Below are positions 34,365-43,413 of a stretch of 64,000 nucleotides of DNA, piece after piece. The notes under the pieces were generated by a model. That model worked only from the letters and a program-made list of their open reading frames with translations. It did no database searches and was not told where the DNA came from. Both the position numbers and the translations under genes were made by a program. The stretch's first letter is position 1. Each line of letters begins with the position of its first letter. Source of the stretch: Citrobacter gillenii (GTDB taxonomy: Bacteria > Pseudomonadota > Gammaproteobacteria > Enterobacterales > Enterobacteriaceae); contig NZ_SUQN01000005.1 in the NCBI RefSeq assembly GCF_013337685.1, positions 1 through 64,000 on the forward strand. Reading direction: 5' to 3'.

Positions 34365-34598
34365 TTATCTGATGCCATAAGTTAATTGATTGCTATCAAT
34401 GTGAGAAATACCTCAGCGTTTATAGACATGCGAGGTTCAGAAAAATAAATTATCTTATTGATATTTCTTCTTAAAGCTTGTAAGTGGTAGTCGCCAATGA
34501 TGCAAGGGAAAGGGTCTTTATGGGCATATATCCTATCCGTTAATTTCAACAATGTTCTGTTGTCCAGAGTCAGAATACATCTAACTCTGGATACGTTT

Positions 34599-35648
34599 TC
34601 ACCAGTGATAACTTATCCCTGTATCAAGTTTATCTGCACAGTCAATCCCGGAAGGGCTATTTCTGACGTTATTAAATTTATAATCTAAAAATATCTGCAT
34701 ATTTTTGTTGAAGTAGTAGCTAAAGCCTATTTCTTCATAATCCAGTACTCGGGTTCGTTGGCCAGCGATTGTTTGCGTTAGGTGAGTGTAACCAATGCTG
34801 GGCTGAAATTTGTCGGTCAGCATATATTTAGCCAGGGATTCATAGCTGAAGGCGTTGGTATTATTATTGCGAGGTTGGGGGTTGATAGCATCATTACTCT
34901 GCGTGAAAACAGTGGCCAGATAAAGTTTTTTGCTCTGGTACTTGAGCCCCTCTGCGAAAGTCCGAATATTTTTTTTGTAACCGGCATTTTGTTGCTGTGA
35001 AAATGTGGTCTCGGAAGATGACGCAGCAAAAATTGCACTGAGCTTTGGCGTAAAGAACCAGGACAGGGAAGTACCAATACCATTGCCGTTTTGTTGTCTT
35101 AAGGCTCGATTTTCGTTGTTACTTTTGAACTGATATTGCATCGCTAATTTCACAGTCTGTTGAAAGACCGATAATTTTTTGCGCCACGTCATAAGATTAA
35201 GAGCTCGGCCGCGCATGAAGTTGTCAATGTAGTTATAGGACATTTCCCTGAATAAGGGAGAGCGGTCGGTTATTGAGGTTACGTCGTACAGTACCCCCCA
35301 GTTCCGGCCGATATCCAGGCTTCCCCAGTACGGGTTGTCTACACCCAGAAACGCTAGCCGGGTTGCATTTCTGCTGGCATCTGATGCACTAACCGTATAT
35401 TCCCAGTGAGCATAGGTTTGCCAGTTGTGGGTAAGGTCATGCTTCCCAATCAACCCAAAATAGAGATAGCTACGATCGCCATCATCTTTGATGTTATTAC
35501 TGGTAAAACGTCTCGCAATAATAGTGCCATAAAAATCGAGATTTTTACCGTCCTGGTTAAGAACGTTGACTGCTAAAGAGTAGGGTGAAAAGAGTAGTGT
35601 GATTGATATAAAATAATAGCGTAGGTAATGCAATGTCATGATAAACAT
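34599..35648 (-). CDS. Divergent OmpC/PhoE-type general porin
   Basis: 349 aa. Signal peptide, then a 16-strand porin layout: NVLNQDGKNLDFYGTII, the DIGRNWGVLYDVTS loop-3 entry, the ALRQQNGNGIGTSLSW segment, and EEIGFSYYFNKNMQIFLDYKFN near the end. It differs clearly from the chromosomal OmpC-like porin at 55.2 kb. The last residues are SYHW, so the usual terminal Phe is replaced by Trp. It follows the amidase gene by 96 bp on the same strand and may share its Zur-type control. An outer-membrane route for a small metal complex is possible. Confidence 0.85.
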   Translation of the reverse strand: MFIMTLHYLRYYFISITLLFSPYSLAVNVLNQDGKNLDFYGTIIARRFTSNNIKDDGDRSYLYFGLIGKHDLTHNWQTYAHWEYTVSASDASRNATRLAFLGVDNPYWGSLDIGRNWGVLYDVTSITDRSPLFREMSYNYIDNFMRGRALNLMTWRKKLSVFQQTVKLAMQYQFKSNNENRALRQQNGNGIGTSLSWFFTPKLSAIFAASSSETTFSQQQNAGYKKNIRTFAEGLKYQSKKLYLATVFTQSNDAINPQPRNNNTNAFSYESLAKYMLTDKFQPSIGYTHLTQTIAGQRTRVLDYEEIGFSYYFNKNMQIFLDYKFNNVRNSPSGIDCADKLDTGISYHW

Positions 35649-35744
35649 CCCTAAAGATGGCTCAGCATCTGAATGGTGGCAGGGTGGACAATTTACCGCG
35701 ACATATGCTCATTGCTTAAATCCAATAGAATGAGATTATTATCG

Positions 35745-36581
35745 TTATGCTGAAGCGTTTTGTTTGTTGCTAAAATAACTGATGATGCCATTAGAAATGG
35801 CGGATGCAATTTTGTTGCGGAATGCCGTTGTGCCTAATAATTTTTCCTCCTGTGGGTTGGTAATAAAAGAGGTTTCAACCAGGACAGATGGGATATAGGG
35901 TGATTTAAGTACAGCAAAAGCTGCCTGTTCTGTATGGTTTGAATGCATATGGTGGACAGGAGAAATGTGGTGAACTAAATGTGATCCCAGTAAAAGACTT
36001 TCCCTGATGGTTTCAGTCTGTTCCAGATCGAAGATGATTTTGTCGAGATACTTGTCTCTGTGAATGATTTGTTTTCCAGCAATATTATCAGCAGCATTCT
36101 CACTTTTGGATAGATACCTTGCCATAGCACTGCTGGCTCCCCGTGTTGAAAGTGCAAAAACGGAAGCGCCATGGGCTGCAGGACTTGCGAAACCATCGGC
36201 GTGAATGGACATAAATAGATCGGCTTTGTGTGCATGGGCAATCTGTACGCGATCGTATAGTGGAATAAATGTGTCATCCGATCGCGTCTGTAGTGCATTA
36301 ATACCGTGGTTATTGAGAATGGCTTTTATCTTAAAGGTTATATCCAGTACTACATGTTTTTCCAGAGATCCTTCACAACCCACTGCGCCGGAATCAATAC
36401 CCCCGTGTCCAGGATCTAGCATTATCGTAAATTTGCTACGCCCATTTGTTGGGAGGGAGGAATGCTTATGACTTAGCTGAGGTCGCATATGTGCATATGT
36501 CAGCGGTATAGCCAGTGTATTGGCTGCGAGGGCCGCTAAACCAGTAAGAATAAGTTTTCGCCGGGTAATGTTGGTGTTCAA
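35745..36581 (-). CDS. N-acetylmuramoyl-L-alanine amidase (AmiA/AmiC type), Tat signal
   Basis: 278 aa, near the length of E. coli AmiA. The N-terminus has a twin-arginine signal (TRRKLILTGLAALAAN). The Amidase_3 domain shows the zinc ligands and catalytic residues: DPGHGGIDSGAVG, the Glu in GSLEKHVVLD, SIHADGF, and VLVETSFITNPQEE. It cleaves the stem peptide from MurNAc during cell separation. A Zur-like palindrome lies 27 bases before the start, suggesting induction when zinc is scarce, in keeping with a spare zinc enzyme. It is divergent from the MFS/ABC operon. Confidence 0.9.
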   Translation of the reverse strand: MNTNITRRKLILTGLAALAANTLAIPLTYAHMRPQLSHKHSSLPTNGRSKFTIMLDPGHGGIDSGAVGCEGSLEKHVVLDITFKIKAILNNHGINALQTRSDDTFIPLYDRVQIAHAHKADLFMSIHADGFASPAAHGASVFALSTRGASSAMARYLSKSENAADNIAGKQIIHRDKYLDKIIFDLEQTETIRESLLLGSHLVHHISPVHHMHSNHTEQAAFAVLKSPYIPSVLVETSFITNPQEEKLLGTTAFRNKIASAISNGIISYFSNKQNASA

Positions 36582-36607
36582 TGTTGACGCCTCATGCTGA
36601 ATAATTT

Positions 36608-36629
36608 GTTATGTTATAACGTTATAAAT
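36608..36629. promoter_or_regulatory. Zur-like box before the amidase gene
   Basis: GTTATGTTATAACGT at 36608-36622 extends into the perfect palindrome TTATAACGTTATAA (36614-36627). It resembles the gammaproteobacterial Zur consensus with ATGTTATA half-sites. It is 27 bases upstream of the amidase start. The identical 15-mer recurs at 36938-36952. Confidence 0.65.
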
Positions 36630-36914
36630 TATTTAAGGTCGAGGACTTGAATGTTATTTTTTGTTGCTTCGGGTTACTTAATATTAATCATTGGAAAATC
36701 ACGAGGCTCCCAATGTATTGATAAATTAGATTTTTAATACCCATCACTACCTCTCATCGCTTGAATCATGATGACATCAGGCGTCCAAGTATGATCGTAA
36801 TCTGCAAGAGCACTGCTGATTAGCCCTTGTCCCATTTGTTTACTTTAAATCCTGAATTATCAAACAGGACAATGGAGTCCTGCTGGAAACATATTGATAT
36901 AGATCCTTTCAAAA

Positions 36915-36933
36915 GATAATTATTCTCATTACT
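36915..36933. promoter_or_regulatory. Fur-box-like sequence upstream of the MFS/ABC operon
   Basis: GATAATTATTCTCATTACT matches the 19-bp Fur consensus at about 13-14 positions. It is next to the second Zur-like box. Dual iron and zinc control is possible, but the match is only moderate. Confidence 0.45.
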
Positions 36934-36937
36934 ATTG

Positions 36938-36955
36938 GTTATGTTATAACGTAAC
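36938..36955 (+). promoter_or_regulatory. Zur-like box before the MFS/ABC operon
   Basis: GTTATGTTATAACGTAAC is a near-perfect 18-bp palindrome sharing 15 identical bases with the site before the amidase. It lies 69 bases upstream of the MFS start, in promoter range. Confidence 0.65.
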
Positions 36956-37023
36956 AATTGAGGGTGTACCGAGATTTAGAATGAGTCTATCCATTATTCG
37001 ATGACTTATTCTGGGGAGGAATT

Positions 37024-38406
37024 ATGTCAACTGAACATATCAAAGAAGAAAAACTCAACATTGGTGCTGTGCTGGCTGTATCACTTAGTACTGTGATTGC
37101 GATGCTGGACAGCACTATCGCAAATGTTGCCTTACCTGTTATTGGCAAAGATTTTGCCGTCTCAGAAGCTGCATCCATCATGATAATCAATGCTTACCAG
37201 TTTGCTGTGGTCGCTTCATTGCTGGTATTCGCTGCATTGGGAGGCAAAATAGGTAACAAACGTATTTTTATTCTTGGAGTGATTTTTTTTGCGCTTTCCT
37301 CGTTAGGATGTGCACTTTCTGAAACACTGATGATGCTGACGGCTTTTCGCGTCATTCAGGGCTTTGGGGCTGCGGCCATTCTAAGTGTGAATGCGGTGTT
37401 GATTAAAGAGATCTATCCTGCCCGGTTGTTAGGTCGTGGATTGGGGATTAATGTAATGGTGGTCTCTGTTTCCGCAGCGGCGGGCCCGTCAATTGCTTCA
37501 GCTATTATGTCAGTTGCGAACTGGAACTGGTTGTTTTCTATTAATGTACCGATCGCTTGTATTTCATTGCTGCTCTGTATTGTATCGTTCAAATCGACGC
37601 AACGTACCGAAAACCGGTTTGATAAAGCGGGTGCGTTGCTGGTTTTCCTGATGTTCGCTTCGTTTTCAACGATGATGCTGGGTCTGGCGAGGAACAACGT
37701 GTTAGACGTTATCCCAAGCTCGATTATTCTAGTCGTGCTGGCAATCACTTTGTATCTGAATCAAAAAAGAAAGATTACTGATGCTTTGATCCCGGTTGCG
37801 ATATTTCGCAACAGGACATTTTCTCTGTCGTTATTAATGTCTTTGTTATCATATAGTACGCAGTTACTGGCATATGTCTCCTTACCATTTTATTTTCATA
37901 ATGTATTAAACCGCAATGTCGTTGAAATTGGCATGCTGTTAACGGCATGGCCGCTGGCGACAATGTTGACGTCATTGGTCGCGGGTGAACTAATCAAAAA
38001 GTTCGAGCCCAACCTGGTAGCATTTACCGGACTATTACTACTTTTGATAGGCACTCTTTTAATGACATGGCTGCCCGTACAACCCTCGAATCTGCAGATC
38101 CTCTGGCGGATCGCTATTTGTGGTTTTGGTTTTGGACTATTCCAGTCCCCTAATAATTTTCTCATTATGACTTCGGTCCCACATGAAAATAGCGGTATTG
38201 CCAGCGGATTATTAGGCAGTTCACGTCTGATTGGGCAGATTATTGGTTCTGTGCTGGTGGCGTTTTTCTTTAATAACTTTGGGCGTAATGTAACAAATAT
38301 TAGTCTTTCCGCCGGAGCATTGTTCTCATTTATGTCTCTGGCGGTGAGTTATCTCCGCTATAAATCTGCTTCTCATGACGTTGGTTTTGTTAAGAAAGTA
38401 ATATAA
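37024..38406 (+). CDS. MFS transporter, DHA2 (EmrB/QacA) type
   Basis: 460 aa with the DHA2 motif MLDSTIANVALPVIG in the first helix and GGKIGNKRIFILGVIFFALSSLGCAL across helices 2-4; hydrophobicity fits 12-14 spans. GGGGAGG lies seven bases before the ATG. It is the first gene of a likely four-gene operon with a FecBCD-type importer. In metallophore systems the MFS member exports the free chelator, or acts like YbtX in zinc uptake; here the partner importer and the Zur-like promoter support such a role, but no synthesis genes are in the window. Confidence 0.85.
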   Translation: MSTEHIKEEKLNIGAVLAVSLSTVIAMLDSTIANVALPVIGKDFAVSEAASIMIINAYQFAVVASLLVFAALGGKIGNKRIFILGVIFFALSSLGCALSETLMMLTAFRVIQGFGAAAILSVNAVLIKEIYPARLLGRGLGINVMVVSVSAAAGPSIASAIMSVANWNWLFSINVPIACISLLLCIVSFKSTQRTENRFDKAGALLVFLMFASFSTMMLGLARNNVLDVIPSSIILVVLAITLYLNQKRKITDALIPVAIFRNRTFSLSLLMSLLSYSTQLLAYVSLPFYFHNVLNRNVVEIGMLLTAWPLATMLTSLVAGELIKKFEPNLVAFTGLLLLLIGTLLMTWLPVQPSNLQILWRIAICGFGFGLFQSPNNFLIMTSVPHENSGIASGLLGSSRLIGQIIGSVLVAFFFNNFGRNVTNISLSAGALFSFMSLAVSYLRYKSASHDVGFVKKVI

Positions 38407-38474
38407 GTCTTTCAATAAAATAATCATGTGATGCTATTAAATTACAATTCATTTAACTCATTGAGGTGCTAAGT

Positions 38475-39554
38475 ATGCTTAATGGAAAAATATTATTCTC
38501 ATTATTCATATCATCGATAATATTATTATCAACGGCAAGCTATGCCAATAGTAGTGAGGTGAGTAAGACGATAAATGACCAAAATATGAAAAATACTGAA
38601 GAAATACCCATAAAATTCAACCGTATTATTATCACCGGTAATTGCCCCTTTGGTGTAATTATGGCAAATGATTTGGCATATAAACATGTTGTGGGCGTAG
38701 GACCTTGGGCTTTTCTGCATTCAAACATGAAACTTCTCAAGGATATGAAGCCAGATATCGACCGTATCACTACTGACTTTATTAATAAAGACTATGTTGT
38801 AAATATGGAATCCTTACTAAATTTACAACCAGATATTATTTACTATTATGGTAAAAATCAGAATGATAATCTGGAGCGGGCAGGGATCCCAACTATTAAT
38901 CTTGATGCTGGTGGTGACACGAAATTTGAGCCAGTAGTAACGCAAACGTATTGGGAAAACGAATTTAACCAGACGCTTGGTTTACCTCACAGTCACAAAT
39001 TTTCGGATGCATGGAAGAGAAGCCTCAATGAGGCAAAACCATATGCCGAGAAGATCAAATCACAACATATTCGGGCATTATATCTTGAGCAGAGTGATGG
39101 GAAAGAGCTCAAGGTGAGTGGGCCGAAAACATATGGTGATACCTATCTTAAGATGGCGGGGATGGAAAATGTAGCAAGTGATCTGGTGGTAAAAGGGGAT
39201 GCTGGCAGGTACATTAATGTTTCAATGGAGCAAATAATTCAGTGGGATCCCGATGTTGTATTTGTGGTCTTTGGTAGCGCGAAGGATATTCTTAATAATA
39301 AAAATCCCGGGCAAGACTGGCATAATGTTAAAGCATTCAAAGATGGGAAGATATTTTCTACACCCGTAGGACTACATAATTGGGGAGGATTGTCTGCTGA
39401 GACTTCGCTATTACCATTGTTTATGATTAATAAATTTAACCCTGACTATATAACAGATGCAGAATTGAAAGTTGCAACGCGGTTACACTATAAAAAAGTG
39501 TTTGATTATGAAATTCCGGACGCTCTATTAACCGATGAGTTAAGACAGCGGTAA
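38475..39554 (+). CDS. Periplasmic metal/metallophore-binding protein (FecB/BtuF type)
   Basis: 359 aa from the ATG at 38475 (GAGGTG upstream). Signal peptide cut after SYA. The body is a class III binding protein of the TroA/FecB fold: RIIITGNCPFGVIMAND, MESLLNLQPDIIYYYG, SMEQIIQWDPDVVFVVFG, AFKDGKIFSTPVGLHNWGG. It delivers substrate to the permease and ATPase encoded downstream. Family members carry ferric siderophores, heme, cobalamin or nickel/zinc chelates; sequence alone does not decide which. The Zur-like operator argues for zinc or a mixed metallophore. Confidence 0.88.
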   Translation: MLNGKILFSLFISSIILLSTASYANSSEVSKTINDQNMKNTEEIPIKFNRIIITGNCPFGVIMANDLAYKHVVGVGPWAFLHSNMKLLKDMKPDIDRITTDFINKDYVVNMESLLNLQPDIIYYYGKNQNDNLERAGIPTINLDAGGDTKFEPVVTQTYWENEFNQTLGLPHSHKFSDAWKRSLNEAKPYAEKIKSQHIRALYLEQSDGKELKVSGPKTYGDTYLKMAGMENVASDLVVKGDAGRYINVSMEQIIQWDPDVVFVVFGSAKDILNNKNPGQDWHNVKAFKDGKIFSTPVGLHNWGGLSAETSLLPLFMINKFNPDYITDAELKVATRLHYKKVFDYEIPDALLTDELRQR

Positions 39555-39597
39555 TAAAGTAATTCGGCGCATAGGTTTTTATTTTTAAAGGTTAGTT

Positions 39598-40611
39598 ATG
39601 CAGGAAAGACAAAAATACCGCATGCTAATGTGGATTTCAATCGTATTGTTACTGATTGTGGCTATGATTTCTTTGTTCATAGGTCGCTATACATTATCTT
39701 TCCCCGAAATAATGACGGAGGTATTACATGATAATGGTCACCGTTGTTTGAGCGCAGGATTCTCGGTTATATGCAATCTACGGTTGCCAAGGATTATTGC
39801 CGTCATGATGGTAGGGGCAGGGCTATCAGTAGCAGGCGTGACGTATCAAGCGGTGTTGCGAAATGCACTGGCTAGCCCGGATGTGCTCGGTACATCTTCC
39901 GCCGCAGCGTTCGGCGCAGCACTTGGGATACTGCTAGGTTTTCCACTACAACTCAGCGCTTTTTCCTCTTTCTTCTTTGGCATTTTCAGCCTTTTATGCG
40001 TGATGGGACTTTGCCATTTCAAGAAAAACAATGGGGAGCTCACGACTATCCTGTCGGGCATCATAGTGGCTTCGGTGTTTATGTCTTTTGTATCAATCAT
40101 TAAATATGTTGCCGATCCACAGGACGAACTCCCGGCTATCGTCTTCTGGCTTATGGGGAGTTTCGCTTCTCTGGTCAAAGAGCAGGTTTATGGACTCATC
40201 CCGCTATACATCATTTGTTATCTGGTTATCTACAAACTTCGATGGAAAATCAATGTTTTGTCTTTGGGAAATGATGAGGCCAAAATTGCTGGAATGAACC
40301 CACAATTGTTGAATACAGTTTTGCTAATCACAGCCTCAATTTTGGTGGCAGCATCAGTCACCATCGCTGGCGTGGTGGGCTGGGTTGGTCTGGTTATCCC
40401 GCATCTGGTTAGAACGCTGGTCGGGTACAACCATAGCAAGCTGATCCCGGCTTCGGCTGTATGTGGTGCGTTGTTTTTATTGGTCATCGACAACATTGCC
40501 AGGACCCTGACTTACGCAGAGATCCCCATTGGAATACTTACTGCTCTGGTTGGTGCGCCTTTATTTGCTGTACTGTTCATCATGAGTAACCGATATGATC
40601 GAAGTGAATAA
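39598..40611 (+). CDS. FecCD-family ABC transporter permease
   Basis: 337 aa, about ten membrane helices. Family signatures: LRLPRIIAVMMVGAGLSVAG, TYQAVLRNALASPDVLGTSS, SVTIAGVVGWVGLVIPHLVR and the final EIPIGILTALVGAPLFAVL. It overlaps the ATPase start by 17 bases, indicating translational coupling. It forms the homodimeric channel for the metal complex delivered by the binding protein at 38475. Confidence 0.93.
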   Translation: MQERQKYRMLMWISIVLLLIVAMISLFIGRYTLSFPEIMTEVLHDNGHRCLSAGFSVICNLRLPRIIAVMMVGAGLSVAGVTYQAVLRNALASPDVLGTSSAAAFGAALGILLGFPLQLSAFSSFFFGIFSLLCVMGLCHFKKNNGELTTILSGIIVASVFMSFVSIIKYVADPQDELPAIVFWLMGSFASLVKEQVYGLIPLYIICYLVIYKLRWKINVLSLGNDEAKIAGMNPQLLNTVLLITASILVAASVTIAGVVGWVGLVIPHLVRTLVGYNHSKLIPASAVCGALFLLVIDNIARTLTYAEIPIGILTALVGAPLFAVLFIMSNRYDRSE

Positions 40612-41350
40612 TCTGACGTTCGCGTTCAAAAAGAGTAAAACCGCCTTTAACAATATCAGCTTCTCCATTGATGAAGGTGAAGTACTGTGCGTACTAGGAC
40701 CGAATGGTGTTGGTAAAACAACATTGCTTAAAACGGTTACCGGTCTGTATCAGCCGGTTAGTGGTTCATGTCATATTGGCCGAGTGGGAAACCGGAAAGC
40801 TCATATGGCGTATGTTCCGCAGGCCAAACGTGTTCACTTTTCTTACAACGTACTCGATTTCATCTCCTTTGGATGCCCGTTACGGGGCGGAATGCTGGCA
40901 TCTCCTGGAGAGAGGGATATCGAAAAAGCGGCGCAAATATTGTCGGGTCTTGGTGCTTCATATCTTGCAACCAAAGATGTTAACCAGATAAGTGGAGGTG
41001 AGCTACAGATGTGTTATATCGCGAAGGCGCTGGTCTCAGAGCCGGACATCCTTGTGCTTGATGAACCTGAATCAAATCTTGATTTTAATAATCAGTATCT
41101 CATTATCAATTGGTTGCACACGTTGTCGCGGGAGAAAAATGTTACTATTATCCTGAATACGCACTTCATCAATCATGCAAATAACATTGCAGATAAATGT
41201 CTGCTAATGGGCAAAGATAGTTACTGTTTTGGAACTACACAGAGTGTCTTACAAGAATCTCTCCTCGCCGATTATTTCCACGTCCCCGTCAAACGTTGTC
41301 ATTTTGAACACAACGGAATACAGAAAGAATCATTTATTGTTGCATTGTGA
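40595..41350 (+). CDS. ABC transporter ATP-binding protein (FepC/FecE type)
   Basis: 251 aa with Walker A GPNGVGKTTLLK (about residues 34-45), Q-loop YVPQAKRVHF, ABC signature ISGGELQMCYIAKAL and Walker B DILVLDEPESNLDF, then the H-loop His in ILNTHFINHAN. It energises the permease. Last gene of the operon; a hairpin terminator lies about 180 bp further on. Confidence 0.94.
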   Translation: MIEVNNLTFAFKKSKTAFNNISFSIDEGEVLCVLGPNGVGKTTLLKTVTGLYQPVSGSCHIGRVGNRKAHMAYVPQAKRVHFSYNVLDFISFGCPLRGGMLASPGERDIEKAAQILSGLGASYLATKDVNQISGGELQMCYIAKALVSEPDILVLDEPESNLDFNNQYLIINWLHTLSREKNVTIILNTHFINHANNIADKCLLMGKDSYCFGTTQSVLQESLLADYFHVPVKRCHFEHNGIQKESFIVAL

Positions 41351-41525
41351 AAGGTAGCCAATGTCGCGGTGAGAACGAGAAATGGGCGATTATGATTTAA
41401 GCCCAGTCGGGCTTTACGAAGCTACTGGTATTAAAAATTATAATATGTCGTTCTGATTGAATAACCCGCATGCGCCAAGTGAATCTACGACGCAGCGTTT
41501 TTGCTTTTTGCTGGAGAAAGCAAAA

Positions 41526-41562
41526 AAGCCGCATCAGTCTGCACTGATACGGCTTTGATTTA
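41526..41562. terminator. Rho-independent terminator between the ABC operon and int
   Basis: AAGCCG-C-ATCAGT pairs with ACTGAT-A-CGGCTT across a four-base loop. A-rich DNA on the left and T-rich DNA on the right allow use from both strands, so it can end the convergent int transcript as well. Confidence 0.8.
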
Positions 41563-41579
41563 TCAAGACTATTAAATCA

Positions 41580-42851
41580 CTAGCCAGCTAGAAGCGTCGT
41601 TTTTCCTCTCCCCAGTATGTAGGGCGGTACATAGCATTTGCGGCAAGTATCCAGATAATCCGACCACCACTGCATCATCGCCTTTCTTGCTTCCAGATGC
41701 TCTGCTCTGTGAATATATGCCTGACGTACGGAGTTACGTTCCTGGTGGCTCATTTGCCGTTCAACAGCATCCTGTGACCATATACTGGATTCCATAAGGG
41801 CACTGCATGCCATTGTCCTGAAACCGTGACCGCAGATTTCCATTTTCGTGTCCCAGCCCATCAGGCGTAGTGCCTTGTTCACTGTATTTTCACACATGGG
41901 TTTATACGGGTTATGGTCCCCGGGGAACACGAGTGCATTATCTCCTGAGATATTCTTAATCTTTTTCAGAATCGCGATCGACTGATGTGAGAGGGGGACG
42001 ATATGAGGCCTGCTCATTTTGGCTCCACGACCAGAGTAACGCACTCCTTCAATAGCTTCGCGCGTGGCGGGTATTGTCCAGACCTGGTTTCCGAAATCAA
42101 TTTCATGCCAGCGGGCAAAACGCAATTCACTCGAGCGAATGAACAGATGCAGTGTTAGCAGGATGGCAAGGCGGGTGAGTTCACGGCACTGCTGAAAACT
42201 CTCAATGCTCTCAAGCAGTTCAGGAAGACGCTCCAGTGGTAGAGCGGGGTAGTGACGTTTTACTGGTGGAGCCGTCACGCCGTCAAGGTTTGCTGTCGGA
42301 TTAAAATCGATTAATCCATGATGTACGGCGTAGCGCATGATATTCCGGAGGTGCTGGCGTGTACGGGATGCAACTTCCAGTAGACCCTTTTCCTCAATTC
42401 CTTTTAATAAAGTGATGAAGTGACGGGGTTTCAGTTCTGAAACTGACATCGTACCAATGACCGGGAATATATGATTATTCATGCTGGCGAGCAGACGGTC
42501 AGCGGTGTTCTGTGACCATTTTTTATTGCTCTTATGCCACGCCAGTGCCACGTTTTTAAACACTTTCTTTGGTATACGAGAACTGCGTTCAGCTGCTCGC
42601 TGCTCTGCTGGATTGATGTTCAGTACCAGCATTTTGCGAATACCTTCACGTTGACTACGGGCGTCTGAGAGGGAGATGACTGGGTAGGCGCCGAGTGCAA
42701 TACGGGATTCTTTACCCTTAATACGGTACTTGAGATACCAGTGACGTGAACCGCTAGGTTTGACCAGGAGATACAGCCCGTGGGAATCGGAAACTTTAAA
42801 GGGTTTATCAGATGGTTTGAGACTGCGGATTTTGGTGTCGGTAAGAGACAT
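41580..42851 (-). CDS. int: P4/HPI-type tyrosine integrase of the ICE
   Basis: 423 aa. N-terminal DUF4102 arm-binding domain (LTDTKIRSLKPSDKPFKVSD; SRHWYLKYRIKGKESRIALG), SAM-like core-binding domain, then the catalytic domain with Arg in LFIRSSELRFARW, HGFRTMACSALMES (His-x-x-Arg) and nucleophile Tyr in VRQAYIHRAEH. It is very close to the integrase of the Yersinia high-pathogenicity island as I recall it, which inserts at tRNA-Asn. It lies 160 bp from the 3' end of a tRNA-Asn gene and reads away from it, the usual place for such an enzyme. Length is normal and the frame intact. Confidence 0.96.
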   Translation of the reverse strand: MSLTDTKIRSLKPSDKPFKVSDSHGLYLLVKPSGSRHWYLKYRIKGKESRIALGAYPVISLSDARSQREGIRKMLVLNINPAEQRAAERSSRIPKKVFKNVALAWHKSNKKWSQNTADRLLASMNNHIFPVIGTMSVSELKPRHFITLLKGIEEKGLLEVASRTRQHLRNIMRYAVHHGLIDFNPTANLDGVTAPPVKRHYPALPLERLPELLESIESFQQCRELTRLAILLTLHLFIRSSELRFARWHEIDFGNQVWTIPATREAIEGVRYSGRGAKMSRPHIVPLSHQSIAILKKIKNISGDNALVFPGDHNPYKPMCENTVNKALRLMGWDTKMEICGHGFRTMACSALMESSIWSQDAVERQMSHQERNSVRQAYIHRAEHLEARKAMMQWWSDYLDTCRKCYVPPYILGRGKTTLLAG

Positions 42852-43112
42852 ATGGGGTCACTCCATAATAGAACGAACCGGACCCCAGATTTGACCACCA
42901 ATTTTTCCCGATGCGGAGGATAAAATCAAAATGCATCAGGAGAAGTTTTCACGCTAAGCTGTTGTATTAAAACCATACAGGCATTAATGAAGCTGCACGA
43001 AAACAAGAATTTGGCTCCTCTGACTGGACTCGAACCAGTGACATACGGATTAACAGTCCGCCGTTCTACCGACTGAACTACAGAGGAATCGTGTGAACGA
43101 GGCGCATATTAG
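42721..43112. repeat. Long direct repeat copy 1 (int start, att region, tRNA-Asn)
   Basis: About 390 bases, nearly identical to 51157-51547. It contains the first 40-odd codons of int, the leader, the tRNA-Asn and 24 bases beyond. The two copies flank the nac-cbl segment in the same orientation, so recombination between them could delete the 8.4 kb between. Confidence 0.85.
43012..43087 (-). tRNA. tRNA-Asn (GTT), presumed ICE attachment site
   Basis: 76 nt cloverleaf on the minus strand including encoded CCA, anticodon GTT, seven-base acceptor stem TCCTCTG. Its 3' end (43012-43028) is the attachment core used by HPI-type integrases and faces int. In E. coli the tRNA-Asn next to nac is asnV; that equivalence is inferred from order. 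Confidence 0.95.
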
Positions 43113-43343
43113 CGAGGGGCGCGGGTGTTGTCAAAGGGGTAAATGCAATTGCGAGTTTGTTTGCTGACAAAATCAACAAAGCGGCGATCTTTCCCGCTTT
43201 TTAGATTGTTGCCCTATTCTGGTGCGCCACAGCAAGTGGTGGGGCAGAGGAAAAGACGGCTGCCAAGGTAAAGAATATTTATCATTGACCTCCAGGCCTT
43301 GTTTTACGGGCACTGAGCGCTGTGGCCCGTACTCACTCGAAAC

Positions 43344-43359
43344 TGGCAAGCATTTTGCA
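43344..43359 (+). promoter_or_regulatory. Sigma-54 promoter of nac
   Basis: TGGCAAGCATTTTGCA has GG at -24 and GC at -12 separated by ten bases, the sigma-54 pattern. It lies about 55 bases before the nac start. nac is known to be NtrC- and sigma-54-dependent. TGGTGC near 43219-43224 may be part of an NtrC site. Confidence 0.8.
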
Positions 43360-43413
43360 AACCTGATGAACATGACTGCCAGCACGGGTTCTGGTATTCC
43401 GACAGGAGGCAAA

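Noticed and set aside
1..43000. Second copy of the tRNA-Asn 3' end as left ICE boundary
   Set aside because: I looked for the 16-base core on both strands and found it only at the two tRNA genes, so the left end is presumed to lie outside the window.
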